Shown piece by piece: positions 36,861-46,175 of a stretch of DNA of 64,000 bases. A program made the position numbers and the translations under genes. How positions within the stretch are numbered: the first letter of the stretch is position 1; each line of letters opens with the position of its first letter. This DNA comes from Ferdinandcohnia humi_A (GTDB lineage: Bacteria; Bacillota; Bacilli; Bacillales; Bacillaceae_L): assembly GCA_047608075.1 (NCBI GenBank), contig JBLKRX010000018.1, positions 1 to 64,000 of the forward strand, written 5' to 3'. The notes beneath the pieces are model-generated. The model did no database searches and had not been told where the DNA came from. It saw only the letters and a list, made by a program, of their open reading frames with translations.

Positions 36861-37151
36861 TTGGAATTGACTTTTCTTGTATTTGTATACTTATTTTTCA
36901 TTAATACTGTTGGTATGGTATTGATGTACCTAGATAAAAAAAAGGCTATCAAAGGGGAGTGGAGAATTAAAGAAAAAACATTATTTAAAATTGCGTTGTT
37001 GGGTGGCTCTGTTGGAATTTTGCTAGGCGGCCAGCAATTTCGGCATAAAACCCACCATAATTCATTCAAATATGGAATTCCGGTTATCATTACATTCCAA
37101 ATCGCATTGATCATCTTTGCCATTTATTTCTTTCAAAATAACCCCATTTGA
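36861..37151 (+). CDS. DUF1294 membrane protein carried by the element
   Basis: A complete DUF1294 protein of 96 residues: an N-terminal helix (ELTFLVFVYLFFINTVGMVLM), the motif YLDKKKAIKGEWRIKEKTLF, a glycine-rich helix (IALLGGSVGILLGGQQF) and FRHKTHHNSFKYG before a final helix. TTG at 36861 has GGAGG 5 bp upstream; the ATG at 36849 overlaps that site and is unlikely. It is the same family as the interrupted ysdA but clearly diverged and on the other strand. Convergent with cadA. Function unknown; see the finding on gene replacement. Confidence 0.85.
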   Translation: MELTFLVFVYLFFINTVGMVLMYLDKKKAIKGEWRIKEKTLFKIALLGGSVGILLGGQQFRHKTHHNSFKYGIPVIITFQIALIIFAIYFFQNNPI

Positions 37152-37211
37152 TGAGAGGACATAAAATGCAATTCACCAATAATCCCCAAAACTAAATAAT
37201 GGTTTTATCAT

Positions 37212-37241
37212 AAAAAGGGATAACGTTCTGCTATCCCTTTT
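37212..37241 (-). terminator. Terminator of cadCA
   Basis: Arms AAAGGGATA and TATCCCTTT around a loop with a T run on the minus strand after cadA, also positioned between cadA and the convergent DUF1294 gene. Confidence 0.85.
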
Positions 37242-37251
37242 ACATATGATT

Positions 37252-39381
37252 CTATTCTTTTACTTTTAGCAATCGTAAACTGTTTAATGTTACAAGTAAC
37301 GTTGCTCCCATATCAGCAAATATCGCTATCCATAGTGTTAACCAACCGGGCATGACTAACAGTAATGCCACTAATTTAATCGCTAAAGAGAAGGTAATGT
37401 TTTGCTTGATGATTGTTAAAGCCTTACGGCTTAATTTTATTGTATATGGTAATCTACTCAAATCATCAGACATTAATGCGATGTCAGCCGTTTCTAAAGC
37501 TGTATCAGTTCCAGCACCACCCATCGCTACACCAACGGTAGATGCTGCAAGTGCTGGAGCATCGTTCACGCCATCTCCGACCATTCCCACACTTTGATGT
37601 TTTTCTCGAAGTTCTTTAATGAAATTCAACTTATCCTCTGGAAGTAAATCAGCTCTAATATCAGAAACACCAATTTGTTTTCCAATTGCAGTTGCAGTTC
37701 TCTGATTATCACCTGTAAGCATTACTGTTTCTATTCCAATATTATTCAATTTTCCGATAACTTCTTTTGATGTTTCCCTAATTTCATCAGCTACAGCAAT
37801 TAACGAAAGAATCTCTTTTTTCGTTCCTAGCACCATCACGGTTTTTCCTTGGATCTGCATTTCTGTAATCTTTTGTTTTCTATCACTTTCAATGCTTCCA
37901 TGTAATTCTTCAAAAAGTGCTGGGCTTCCGACATAATACATTTCGTTATTTACTTTGGCTTTTACACCTTTGCCCGTAATGGATTGGAAGTCTTCAACCA
38001 TTACATCATTAAAGTCTGATCCATTTTCTTCTGCTTTTCTCATAATTGCTGAAGCAAGTGGATGCTGCGATCCTTTTTCAATGGCTGCTGTTATGGTCAT
38101 TAATTCATTTTCATTTCCACCATATGTCACAATGTCTGTTACAGCAGGAATCCCTTTTGTTAATGTTCCTGTTTTATCAAAAGCAATCGCTTTTAAGTGT
38201 CCTGCTTCTTCTAAATGGATACCACCTTTAATTAAAACACCATTTTTCGCTGCATTTCCTATTGCTGTAACAACAGCAACTGGAGTTGAGACTACTAAGG
38301 CACAAGGACAACCAACCACTAATACAGCTAATCCTTGATAAATCCATTGGCTCCAGTCTCCCCCAAATAATGGTGGAACTACCGCAATTAAAAGAGCTAG
38401 TATCACAATAGCTGGTGTATAGTATTTAGCAAATTTATCGACAAACGCTTGAGAAGGGGCCCGTTCTGCTTGAGCTTCTTCTACCAAGTGAATGATTTTT
38501 GAAAGAGTAGTATCTTCAACTCGTTTTGTTACTTTAACCTCAAGTAACCCTTCTTCATTCAAGGTTCCTGCAAATACTTCATCATCTGTGTTTTTCATTA
38601 CTGGAACACTTTCACCTGTAATCGCAGCCTGATTTAATGTCGATGTACCTTTAACCACTACTCCATCCATTGCTAACTTTTGACCGGGCTTAACAATCAT
38701 GATGTCTCCAACTTGAATATCATCAACATGAATCATCATTTCTTCATTGCCTCGTCGAATTAACGCTTCTTTTGGGGCAATATCCATTAAAGATTCAATA
38801 GATTGACGTGCTTTATCCATTGAATAACGCTCTAATGCTTCACTAATCGCAAATAGGATAACAACGGTTGCCCCTTCACCCCATTCACCAATGATTGCAG
38901 CTCCTATAATGGCAATAGTCATAAGCGTATTCATATCGAAATTTAATCTACTTAGATTTTTGAGACCTTTAATGAATAACGAATATCCACCGATTAAAAT
39001 GGACGCTGCATAACCAATTGTCGGTAGAACATGCTCCTCACCATACTGTTCTCCTAAGAACCAGCTAACTACAAGTAAAAGGGCTGATATATATACCTTA
39101 GCGTTTTCTTTCTGCTTCCAAAAAGGTTCTCGTTCTACCCTTTGTTCTTTTTCATCTCGAATTTTTAAATTTTCAAATGCTCCTGCTTTTTCTAATTCTT
39201 CAATGGTTGTCGTCCCTTTAACATAAACTTTGGATGCTCCGAAGTTTACTTTCGCATCCTGAACACCGGGAAGTTCTTTAACATTATTTTCAAAAATGGC
39301 TGCACAGTTAGTACAAGTAAATCCTTGAACACGATAGGCTTTCATTTCTTCTTCAGATAGTTTTGCTTTCTCACTAGACAT
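37252..39381 (-). CDS. cadA: Cadmium/zinc-exporting P-type ATPase CadA
   Basis: P1B-type ATPase pumping Cd2+, Zn2+ and probably Pb2+ out of the cell; 709 residues. An N-terminal heavy-metal domain has GFTCTNCAA (about 19-27). Membrane helices follow, with the ion-binding CPC motif in VVGCPCALVVSTP (near 358), the phosphorylation site FDKTGTLTKG (near 405), the HP locus GSQHPLASAI and the hinge MVGDGVNDAPALA near 605. It overlaps the end of cadC by 8 bp, so the two are translationally coupled. Cargo of the element. Confidence 0.97.
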   Translation of the reverse strand: MSSEKAKLSEEEMKAYRVQGFTCTNCAAIFENNVKELPGVQDAKVNFGASKVYVKGTTTIEELEKAGAFENLKIRDEKEQRVEREPFWKQKENAKVYISALLLVVSWFLGEQYGEEHVLPTIGYAASILIGGYSLFIKGLKNLSRLNFDMNTLMTIAIIGAAIIGEWGEGATVVILFAISEALERYSMDKARQSIESLMDIAPKEALIRRGNEEMMIHVDDIQVGDIMIVKPGQKLAMDGVVVKGTSTLNQAAITGESVPVMKNTDDEVFAGTLNEEGLLEVKVTKRVEDTTLSKIIHLVEEAQAERAPSQAFVDKFAKYYTPAIVILALLIAVVPPLFGGDWSQWIYQGLAVLVVGCPCALVVSTPVAVVTAIGNAAKNGVLIKGGIHLEEAGHLKAIAFDKTGTLTKGIPAVTDIVTYGGNENELMTITAAIEKGSQHPLASAIMRKAEENGSDFNDVMVEDFQSITGKGVKAKVNNEMYYVGSPALFEELHGSIESDRKQKITEMQIQGKTVMVLGTKKEILSLIAVADEIRETSKEVIGKLNNIGIETVMLTGDNQRTATAIGKQIGVSDIRADLLPEDKLNFIKELREKHQSVGMVGDGVNDAPALAASTVGVAMGGAGTDTALETADIALMSDDLSRLPYTIKLSRKALTIIKQNITFSLAIKLVALLLVMPGWLTLWIAIFADMGATLLVTLNSLRLLKVKE

Positions 39382-39742
39382 TGCTCTTCACCTCTTTCTT
39401 ATGTGCTAATGCAATCATCATAATTTGTCTGATATGCTCATCATCTAATGAATAAAATGCCAGTTTGCCTTCTTTTCTAAATTTCACAACCCCCTGTTTA
39501 TGAAGGAAGCGTAAATGATGAGAAGCATTTGCAACTGTAACACCTACTATATTTGCGATGTCACACACACATAGTTCTTCATCTTGACACAAAGCATAGG
39601 TAATTTTTGCTCTATTTTCATCTGCAATAGCTTTTAACATTTGGGCAACACTAACAATGTCAATTGCTTGTAAATCCCCTTGTATTCGATTGACTTTTTC
39701 TTCATCATAACAATAAATCTCACAGGTATCTTTTTTATTCAT
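39374..39742 (-). CDS. cadC: ArsR-family repressor CadC
   Basis: Metal-sensing repressor of the cadCA operon, 122 residues. Cysteines CEIYC (Cys7 and Cys11) and ELCVCDI (about 58-62) form the CadC-type alpha3N metal site for Cd, Pb or Bi. The winged helix includes VCDIANIVGVTVANASHHLRFL (recognition helix). Metal binding releases the operator. A perfect palindrome upstream fits its binding site. Overlaps cadA by 8 bp. Confidence 0.96.
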   Translation of the reverse strand: MNKKDTCEIYCYDEEKVNRIQGDLQAIDIVSVAQMLKAIADENRAKITYALCQDEELCVCDIANIVGVTVANASHHLRFLHKQGVVKFRKEGKLAFYSLDDEHIRQIMMIALAHKKEVKSNV

Positions 39743-39761
39743 TATCTCACTCCATTCTCAT

Positions 39762-39826
39762 TCAAGTGTTCATTTGATTATAGTATACTTCATTTAACCA
39801 AAAACATTCAAGTATATATTTGAATG
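39762..39826. promoter_or_regulatory. CadC operator/promoter region
   Basis: A 22-bp palindrome at 39805-39826 has perfect arms CATTCAA and TTGAATG around eight AT-rich bases, the form of an ArsR/CadC operator. A second, imperfect TCAA..TTGA element lies at 39762-39777, nearer cadC. The AT-rich sequence between them (TATAGTATAC) may hold the -10 region. Confidence 0.8.
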
Positions 39827-39928
39827 AAATTAAAATAGGAATTTGTATAATTCTAACTCCTGATGTTCGTTTTTTTTAACTAACCTTTCTTAGCATAAAA
39901 TTAAATCCACAATTTATTTATAAAAACA

Positions 39929-39961
39929 AAAAAACAAGCTATTCATTATAGCTTGTTTTCT
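39929..39961 (-). terminator. Terminator of the recombinase module
   Basis: Arms AAACAAGCTATA and TATAGCTTGTTT-like, with a long T run on the minus strand, about 45 bp after the TnpC-like gene. It insulates cadCA from the recombinase genes. Confidence 0.85.
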
Positions 39962-40006
39962 ATGAGTTTTTGGGTTCAACTATCCTCTAATTCCTTAGAT
40001 TTTAAA

Positions 40007-40564
40007 TCAACTAAAGGATACAATTTTTTTATTATTCTGATCAGCAACTTCCTTACGCAATTTATTGTTTTCAATTTCTAATTTTTGAATATCCTTTTGT
40101 CTATCTTCTATTTGTTGGATAAGACGTTTATTTTCAGCTTCTAACTTTTCTATATATAATTTCATTTCGAAGCTGTCAACTACTTTCTGTCTTAATCCAT
40201 CTATATACATGGAAAGCTCCCCTTTTTCACTTTTGAGCTTTTTAGTCCTATTTATATACAAAATGTCTTCTTTTTCAATTTCTTGAATTCGTTTTTCAAT
40301 ATAGAGTTTTAATGTATTTGTATTTAGGTTAATCTGGCTTCTTGGTACTTTTGCCCCCGATGAAACAGAGGAAATAGATAGTTTATTAGACTCCTTTATT
40401 TGTTCTTTTAATTGTCTTTGTTTCATACAAAAATTTTGTAGATATTCTTCTAACAAGATCAATTGGTCCTGTATTTTTGTGCTACTAATTTCACTTAATT
40501 CACCAATACCATATCTTAGAGTGTTTTCATTTACACACTCTCTAAGTTCAATGTCGATGCCCAT
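40007..40564 (-). CDS. TnpC-like coiled-coil accessory protein
   Basis: A 185-residue hydrophilic protein. After an N-terminal region it is strongly coiled coil (about 25-60 and 85-180, ending EAENKRLIQQIEDRQKDIQKLEIENNKLRKEVADQNN). The position after the last recombinase and the overlap of 34 bp with it match tnpC of Tn554-like elements (the DUF6262-type group), which help orientation and efficiency of transposition. At 185 residues it is longer than the Tn554 TnpC. Identification rests on context and coiled coil, not on a catalytic motif. Confidence 0.65.
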   Translation of the reverse strand: MGIDIELRECVNENTLRYGIGELSEISSTKIQDQLILLEEYLQNFCMKQRQLKEQIKESNKLSISSVSSGAKVPRSQINLNTNTLKLYIEKRIQEIEKEDILYINRTKKLKSEKGELSMYIDGLRQKVVDSFEMKLYIEKLEAENKRLIQQIEDRQKDIQKLEIENNKLRKEVADQNNKKIVSFS

Positions 40565-42408
40565 TTGGTAATCTCCTTGTTAACATTTTCAATATCGGAA
40601 ATTATGATTTCTAATTGTGGGTAAGAAGATAAGATGAATTCTTTTCCTTTCTCGTTCAAAATAGAAAGAAGTAATTCATGCTCTTGTAAAACCCGGTTTT
40701 GATAAAACTTAATTAAAGAAGAATATTCATTCTCATAATCCCTTTGATACTTTGAGTCCTGTTGAACTAATTCTTTGTTATGTTGAACGATTTTTGACTT
40801 ATCAATAAATCGTTTATAGGTGAAATCAAACGATTCAATATTAGGTACTTTTGGACTTAGAAAATACCATTTTTCAAAGGTTGCAAGACGATATTGACGC
40901 TCACACAACATTCCTAAATGTTTAGTACATACCCCAACGATGCTTTCACGTAAGGGGTTATATTTTAAGGTATTGATAATTTCATCAATATCCTTAAAAA
41001 TATTGAATTTCTTCTTTTGGAGAAATTTATTAATCTCTTCATATGCTTTTATTAATTCTGGTTCTGATAGTTCTTTTTTTATAAAGTGATTTTGATTGTT
41101 TAGTTCCAAACCTAATGAAGTTCCATCATTCTTTGCCCGTTGAAATAGTGTTTCCTTTATAAGTTCATCTCTAAAATAGTGCTTTGTCATTTCTTCAGTC
41201 AAATGATTCATATGTTCTCTTATCCATTGCAAACTAACTTTATCCTTTAGAATATTAGCCACGGCTACTCTAAATTGATGTGGATTTAAAGTATAAAAAG
41301 TATCACCTGTTTTTGGAACATTTGGTAAGGTTTTTGGGATTGTACCTTTTAAATAGCTGTCAATTTTCATTAAATGAATATGGGCTTTTTCATACTCAGA
41401 TATATGATCAAACAATTCATTTTGATTTCTATAAAAAAAGGTATCAAAGATGTTATCAAACGTTGTCCGACCATAAATCTTATTAAACTTGTTCAAAAAT
41501 AGATAATTGGTGCTTCCCTTTTCTCTCCCGTTTTTTGAAAGTTTCACAAGAGTTTGGTAAGCCTGTACAGTTTCAGGAAAAGCGATTGTTTTAGTCCATT
41601 TGCCATTATTTTCAGCAGTTGTTTTAAAAGTAAAAAATTCAAGTATAAATGCTTTTGCTTTTTTGTTTAATATTGTAATGTCCTTCAATTTACCAGCTTC
41701 TAATCTATGGAGTTCTCCTTTTCTCATACCTGTGTGGGATAAAATAACAATTAGACACGCCATCATACGATCTTGTTTTCTAAGGCTTTCATCCTTCATA
41801 TCTTTTAAGGCACATTTAACAACACGATTAAAAATTCTTTTTGGGATATTTGGTGTTTTATGAGCCTCTTTTTCCGCTTTTCTTTCTACTATTGGAACAG
41901 TAAGTGTCTTTTGAAACTCCGATAAATCTATGTCACATCCAGCAAATTGAACTTCCTGTAAAAACCTACCAACACCTTTAAGAAGCGTTGATAGATAATT
42001 TTTGGTAATATTATTTTTTTTAAGAGTTTCCACATATCCCTTGATGACCTCTGGTGTTAGGTATCTTAAATCATACATATATTTTTCTTTTTCCAGATAA
42101 AAAATGAATCTTCTTATCTCGTTGAATCTGCTATAAACTGTACTGCTTCTATTTCGTTTAGTAAACAGCTCACGCAGCATAATTTTTTTCAATAATACTC
42201 TAAACATTTTTGACTTGATAGGGGAAAAATCAAGTGGGGGTGCCTTTGGGTGTAGTTTATCGGCAATCTCCCATCTATTATCAGAAAACCTCAAATTTGT
42301 CCTAATCAAGAGTGGGGGTTCATCAATAAAATCACTTTTTAGGTAATTCTGTTGCCCAGATAATGTACTTGCATTATCTATATTCCATTCTATTTTCTCA
42401 GTGTTCAT
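40531..42408 (-). CDS. Tyrosine recombinase, TnpB-like
   Basis: A 625-residue site-specific recombinase. The SAM-like core-binding part (about 85-170) precedes the catalytic domain with the first arginine in LSHTGMRKGELHRL (about 225), the HxxR motif in LNPHQFRVAVAN (about 375), and a histidine and tyrosine in REHMNHLTEEMTKHYF (about 400-415). The long C-terminal tail has CTKHLGMLCERQYR, a possible metal site. Size matches TnpB of Tn554 (about 630). The frame overlaps the upstream 808-residue gene by 11 bp and the TnpC-like gene by 34 bp. Confidence 0.85.
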   Translation of the reverse strand: MNTEKIEWNIDNASTLSGQQNYLKSDFIDEPPLLIRTNLRFSDNRWEIADKLHPKAPPLDFSPIKSKMFRVLLKKIMLRELFTKRNRSSTVYSRFNEIRRFIFYLEKEKYMYDLRYLTPEVIKGYVETLKKNNITKNYLSTLLKGVGRFLQEVQFAGCDIDLSEFQKTLTVPIVERKAEKEAHKTPNIPKRIFNRVVKCALKDMKDESLRKQDRMMACLIVILSHTGMRKGELHRLEAGKLKDITILNKKAKAFILEFFTFKTTAENNGKWTKTIAFPETVQAYQTLVKLSKNGREKGSTNYLFLNKFNKIYGRTTFDNIFDTFFYRNQNELFDHISEYEKAHIHLMKIDSYLKGTIPKTLPNVPKTGDTFYTLNPHQFRVAVANILKDKVSLQWIREHMNHLTEEMTKHYFRDELIKETLFQRAKNDGTSLGLELNNQNHFIKKELSEPELIKAYEEINKFLQKKKFNIFKDIDEIINTLKYNPLRESIVGVCTKHLGMLCERQYRLATFEKWYFLSPKVPNIESFDFTYKRFIDKSKIVQHNKELVQQDSKYQRDYENEYSSLIKFYQNRVLQEHELLLSILNEKGKEFILSSYPQLEIIISDIENVNKEITKWASTLNLESV

Positions 42409-44824
42409 TTTCCCCCTCCATAATCGAATACATTTTTGCTAAGTAACTTCCATACAACTCCATCAAACCCGAATAAAAGTTCCTTTCAGCAACCGAGGTC
42501 GCTTTTTCTTTATTTTTTTTATAAACTTTCATTTTCTCTTCAAAATAATAACTACGTTCAACAGTTGTTACAAACTTTTTACAAGTCAAACATTTATAAA
42601 AACTATCTTCTTCCAGTTCAACTTTTATACATGCTTCACTTGCACAATTCCCCGCACCATCTTGAACAGGTGGCAAGTCTTTAACTGATTCAATATCCAC
42701 AATTTCTCCCTGTAATTCATCTTCCAAAATTGAAACTTCATAAAGTGCCTCAACATATCTTTTTGTATTCTCTCTATCACGATAATGTTTAGCTGCAACC
42801 CCGGCTGTGTTTCCTGTGATTACACCAACCTCTAATGTTGAAATAAGACCATCCTCAACCATTTGCCAAGCTCTCTCAATATATGTATCTCGTAAATTAT
42901 TAGGGCTATACTGCGATCTAATTTTCTCTTGATCATATAAGTTCTTACAAACTTCTGTAAACAAACGAATAAATCTGCCCTTTATTCTAATCACTTTATT
43001 ATCAAGATAGTAATGACTACAAATAAAAATATATTTTTTTAAAGGTGAATCTGCTTTTTCATAAATTGCTTGAGTTAGTTTTAATGCCCTTTCAATTAAT
43101 CGAATATGTTCTATCATGAAGACCTCTGTCTTATATTTTCTTCCAGAAGTCTTAGAGTAATATTTAATTGTGCCAAATTCCCCACTATCATCAATTGATA
43201 CAATGCAATCTCTTTCTAATCCCAATATCTCACCGTGACGAAGTTTTGTTTCAATAGATAATTGTAAAACAATTAATAATATTTCATCTTCTTTTGTCTT
43301 TACTCTTCGAGTAAATTCCTTTTGTATTTTGGTAAAGTCTTCTGATGGAATTGGAATTCCACCCTTATTTTCAATTTGAATTGAACTGAATTGGTCAATA
43401 CTCAACATAGTAATGCTATATTTTCGTTGAATATGTTTTAGATAACTGCGTATGATAACAATTCGTGACTTGGTTGTTTTATCGTTGTATTTTTCATTTG
43501 ATATGAGACTTGCATGATAAAAAATTAAAAATCTGTTTGAAAAAGGCTTAACCTCACTTGAACCCAATAGTTTGTCGGATACCGTTAATGAAGGTTTTAA
43601 GGTTAATACTTTCATTTCATCTTGATAATACATTTCTGCTTGGTTTAAAAAGTCTACTAAGACATAAAAATGGTTGTAAGTACCTCGATATGTCAAATCA
43701 GATTTCCATATGTAATCTTTTAAGTCTTCTCTAAATTCGATATTGTGTACCTTCTCAAAGTTCATAAAGGAATTATTAATGTTTCCTATGTGAGTTCCAC
43801 TTTTATTAAGGTCAGCAACAACAAACCACTTATCGCTTTCAGAATAGTCGCCTATTCCATTGGTGTTTACAACCTCATAGCCCTCTTCAAGACTTTTTTG
43901 ATATAGGTTGTGTGTGAAAAGATCTCTGTTGAAAAAAAACGAATTGAATAACCTTTCTCCTGTTTCTTCTAAATACATATCATCTATGTATCTATAAAAC
44001 ATTGAGAGAAAAGGGTAGGCTTCACGTCTTCCAAGAGGATTATATTCATCATTCATGCGATTAAAATAGATCAATTGCTCTTTAAACGTTTTCTCGTTAA
44101 AATCCTCAAATCTATTAATTTTGTAGCCACTTAAACTATCCTCAAATAATGTAGTCATTACTCTATGTTGGATGGTAAATTTGAAACCGCTTTGTTGATC
44201 AAAAATCTCTAAAAAACTTTTCACAATACTAAATAAAAACTTATTATCCGTAGGCATAAAAAAATTGCCGTACATGAACTTATTATGAGCGTAATAACCT
44301 ATCTGTATAATTTGTCCAACCTTTGAATTAATCGGAAAATTGGTACTGATTCTTTCAATAAAAGGAGTTATATTAAGTTTTTTCTTACTTCTCAATTCAA
44401 ACTCATATGGCAAGAACAGATTTCTATAATTTACTATAAACAACTTCACTTCGGGATTCTTAATCACATCAAAAGAGATGATATTTTGATATAAATTGCT
44501 AATCATCTCTCTTGATGTTTGGGAAAAATTACCAAGTTTAGAGATTTCATGAAAAATGAAACAATAATTTTCCCAATTAAAATCTTCTTGGCTTCGTATG
44601 TATTTTCCGATAATTAACAAAAATTTTTTGATATACAATAATTTCAAGTTTCCTCTTTTTGCTTTGAATTTCCGTTTCATCAGAATGTCGCAGGTATCCT
44701 TAGTTTGAAGCCATTCCCAAATTAAATTTTTTATTTGCAAATCGGATTCAAGAGATGCAATTATTGAGATAATGGTCTCGTTTTCAATGTCAGTATAATA
44801 ATCATTTGTTTTTGTCTTTATCAT
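42398..44824 (-). CDS. Large tyrosine recombinase with altered catalytic histidines
   Basis: An 808-residue protein of the tyrosine recombinase fold, the largest of the three. The catalytic domain has the first arginine in IETKLRHGEILGLERD (about 530) and the pair NNLRDTYIERAW with GNTAGVAAKHYRD near 655-690. The usual HxxR reads NNLR and the usual GH reads GN, so two catalytic histidines are replaced while both arginines and the tyrosine remain. A C-terminal cysteine cluster (CASEAC, then CLTCKK) may bind zinc. Overlaps the 457-residue gene by 23 bp. Tn554 has no counterpart of this size. Confidence 0.8.
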   Translation of the reverse strand: MIKTKTNDYYTDIENETIISIIASLESDLQIKNLIWEWLQTKDTCDILMKRKFKAKRGNLKLLYIKKFLLIIGKYIRSQEDFNWENYCFIFHEISKLGNFSQTSREMISNLYQNIISFDVIKNPEVKLFIVNYRNLFLPYEFELRSKKKLNITPFIERISTNFPINSKVGQIIQIGYYAHNKFMYGNFFMPTDNKFLFSIVKSFLEIFDQQSGFKFTIQHRVMTTLFEDSLSGYKINRFEDFNEKTFKEQLIYFNRMNDEYNPLGRREAYPFLSMFYRYIDDMYLEETGERLFNSFFFNRDLFTHNLYQKSLEEGYEVVNTNGIGDYSESDKWFVVADLNKSGTHIGNINNSFMNFEKVHNIEFREDLKDYIWKSDLTYRGTYNHFYVLVDFLNQAEMYYQDEMKVLTLKPSLTVSDKLLGSSEVKPFSNRFLIFYHASLISNEKYNDKTTKSRIVIIRSYLKHIQRKYSITMLSIDQFSSIQIENKGGIPIPSEDFTKIQKEFTRRVKTKEDEILLIVLQLSIETKLRHGEILGLERDCIVSIDDSGEFGTIKYYSKTSGRKYKTEVFMIEHIRLIERALKLTQAIYEKADSPLKKYIFICSHYYLDNKVIRIKGRFIRLFTEVCKNLYDQEKIRSQYSPNNLRDTYIERAWQMVEDGLISTLEVGVITGNTAGVAAKHYRDRENTKRYVEALYEVSILEDELQGEIVDIESVKDLPPVQDGAGNCASEACIKVELEEDSFYKCLTCKKFVTTVERSYYFEEKMKVYKKNKEKATSVAERNFYSGLMELYGSYLAKMYSIMEGENEH

Positions 44825-46175
44825 AAGTCTCTTTGTACCTTTCGTTGTTTTTCCTCAATAATTCTACTTTATCTTCATCATCAGGATTATAATAGGCTTC
44901 ACAACTTTTCGGACTGGCATGACGAAGTTCTTTTTGCAGCTCTAAAATTTGCATTCCACTTTTAACTCGTTTCATAGCGAAAGCATGTCGAAAACGATGG
45001 CTTAAATTAGTAGATTTAGAACCTTTATCTACATGAATCCCTGCTTCTTTAAAAATCCCCCGAAGAACATAGCCCCATCCAGCCTGCGTAATAGGAGTAT
45101 AGTGTTGGTGATTTAAAAAGATATATTGATTCTCATTGTTTACAAGGGGAGTCGTACTAACCCTGTCTGCTACTGCATTATTTTTTAGGTTTTCCCTTTT
45201 AATTGGACTTTTACTTAAAAGAATGTCATCTCTCGATTCGTCTATGTATTCTTGAATCAATTCTGCCATTTCTTCTTCAATTAGAACCGTCTGGTATCCA
45301 AGGTGATTACCTTGTTCTCTATACCAAGCATCATTATATTCATCTTTCGATGTAGGAGTTATAACCCCTTTGGCCCTTTGTGTGGGCTTGTCAGACATTC
45401 TATCACGGATGATGAGGTTATAATAACCTTCTTTATATGATGGCACTATATCTTCAAATGTTAGCCCTAAAACCTCTCCTATACGCAGCCCATAATTATA
45501 CATCAAATCAATAATCACTTTTTCACGTATCCCATAGCTTCTTTCAATTACATCCATAATTCTTTCGTATTGATAAGGCTTTATGTATTTCGGAACAGAT
45601 TGTTGCTTAAATACTTTTTTATTTGCCTTGTATCGTTCCTGAGTCCCTTTATGTGCATGTGCAAAGAATCCATTACCTATAGTTGTACCTATTTTTATCG
45701 TTTCAAACAAAAATGAATCTGTTATGCCATACATTTTCTCTAAAAAATTTCTATAAACATTTAGATAGTTGTTATATGTCTGATTGTCTCGTCTAACTCG
45801 GAGATCAACACTCCATACACTACCCTCTTTTTTTCCCCCTTCTAAAAACAAGCGTAGATCCCTAATATCACCGCTAGTTAAATTTTGCGGATTATCAATA
45901 TGTACAAGTTCCAAAAAGGAGTAGAACACCTTTAAAGCTGAAAAAGCAGTTTCTCTTTTTTTATATTTGTCATCGCCAATCTTTTCATTCAAATAGATAT
46001 TGGCATCTTCTATTAAGTTTCCTTTTAAATCTGTAATTATGAAGTAAGTTTTCCTTCTTACGGTTGATAGCTTTATAAAGCCAATCATCCCAAACTTTTG
46101 GATAAGCTCATTATTACTGTCGTATCGTTCATAAACTGTTCCTAACGATGTTTGTCTATCCTTAATTACACCCAT
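44802..46175 (-). CDS. Tyrosine recombinase, TnpA-like
   Basis: A 457-residue recombinase, first gene of the module. Core-binding domain about 70-170; catalytic domain with the arginine in MYNYGLRIGEVLGLTFEDI (about 232), HxxR in LSHRFRHAFAMKR (about 395), ELRHASPKSCEAYY containing the third histidine and the nucleophilic tyrosine (about 425). All expected catalytic residues are present, so it is probably an active strand-exchange enzyme. TnpA of Tn554 is shorter (361). Transcribed from the right end of the element inward. Confidence 0.87.
   Translation of the reverse strand: MGVIKDRQTSLGTVYERYDSNNELIQKFGMIGFIKLSTVRRKTYFIITDLKGNLIEDANIYLNEKIGDDKYKKRETAFSALKVFYSFLELVHIDNPQNLTSGDIRDLRLFLEGGKKEGSVWSVDLRVRRDNQTYNNYLNVYRNFLEKMYGITDSFLFETIKIGTTIGNGFFAHAHKGTQERYKANKKVFKQQSVPKYIKPYQYERIMDVIERSYGIREKVIIDLMYNYGLRIGEVLGLTFEDIVPSYKEGYYNLIIRDRMSDKPTQRAKGVITPTSKDEYNDAWYREQGNHLGYQTVLIEEEMAELIQEYIDESRDDILLSKSPIKRENLKNNAVADRVSTTPLVNNENQYIFLNHQHYTPITQAGWGYVLRGIFKEAGIHVDKGSKSTNLSHRFRHAFAMKRVKSGMQILELQKELRHASPKSCEAYYNPDDEDKVELLRKNNERYKETYDKDKNK

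Noticed and set aside
36836..37123. 95-residue minus-strand ORF opposite the element's DUF1294 gene
   Set aside because: Antisense shadow; the plus-strand frame has the family motifs and a GGAGG site.
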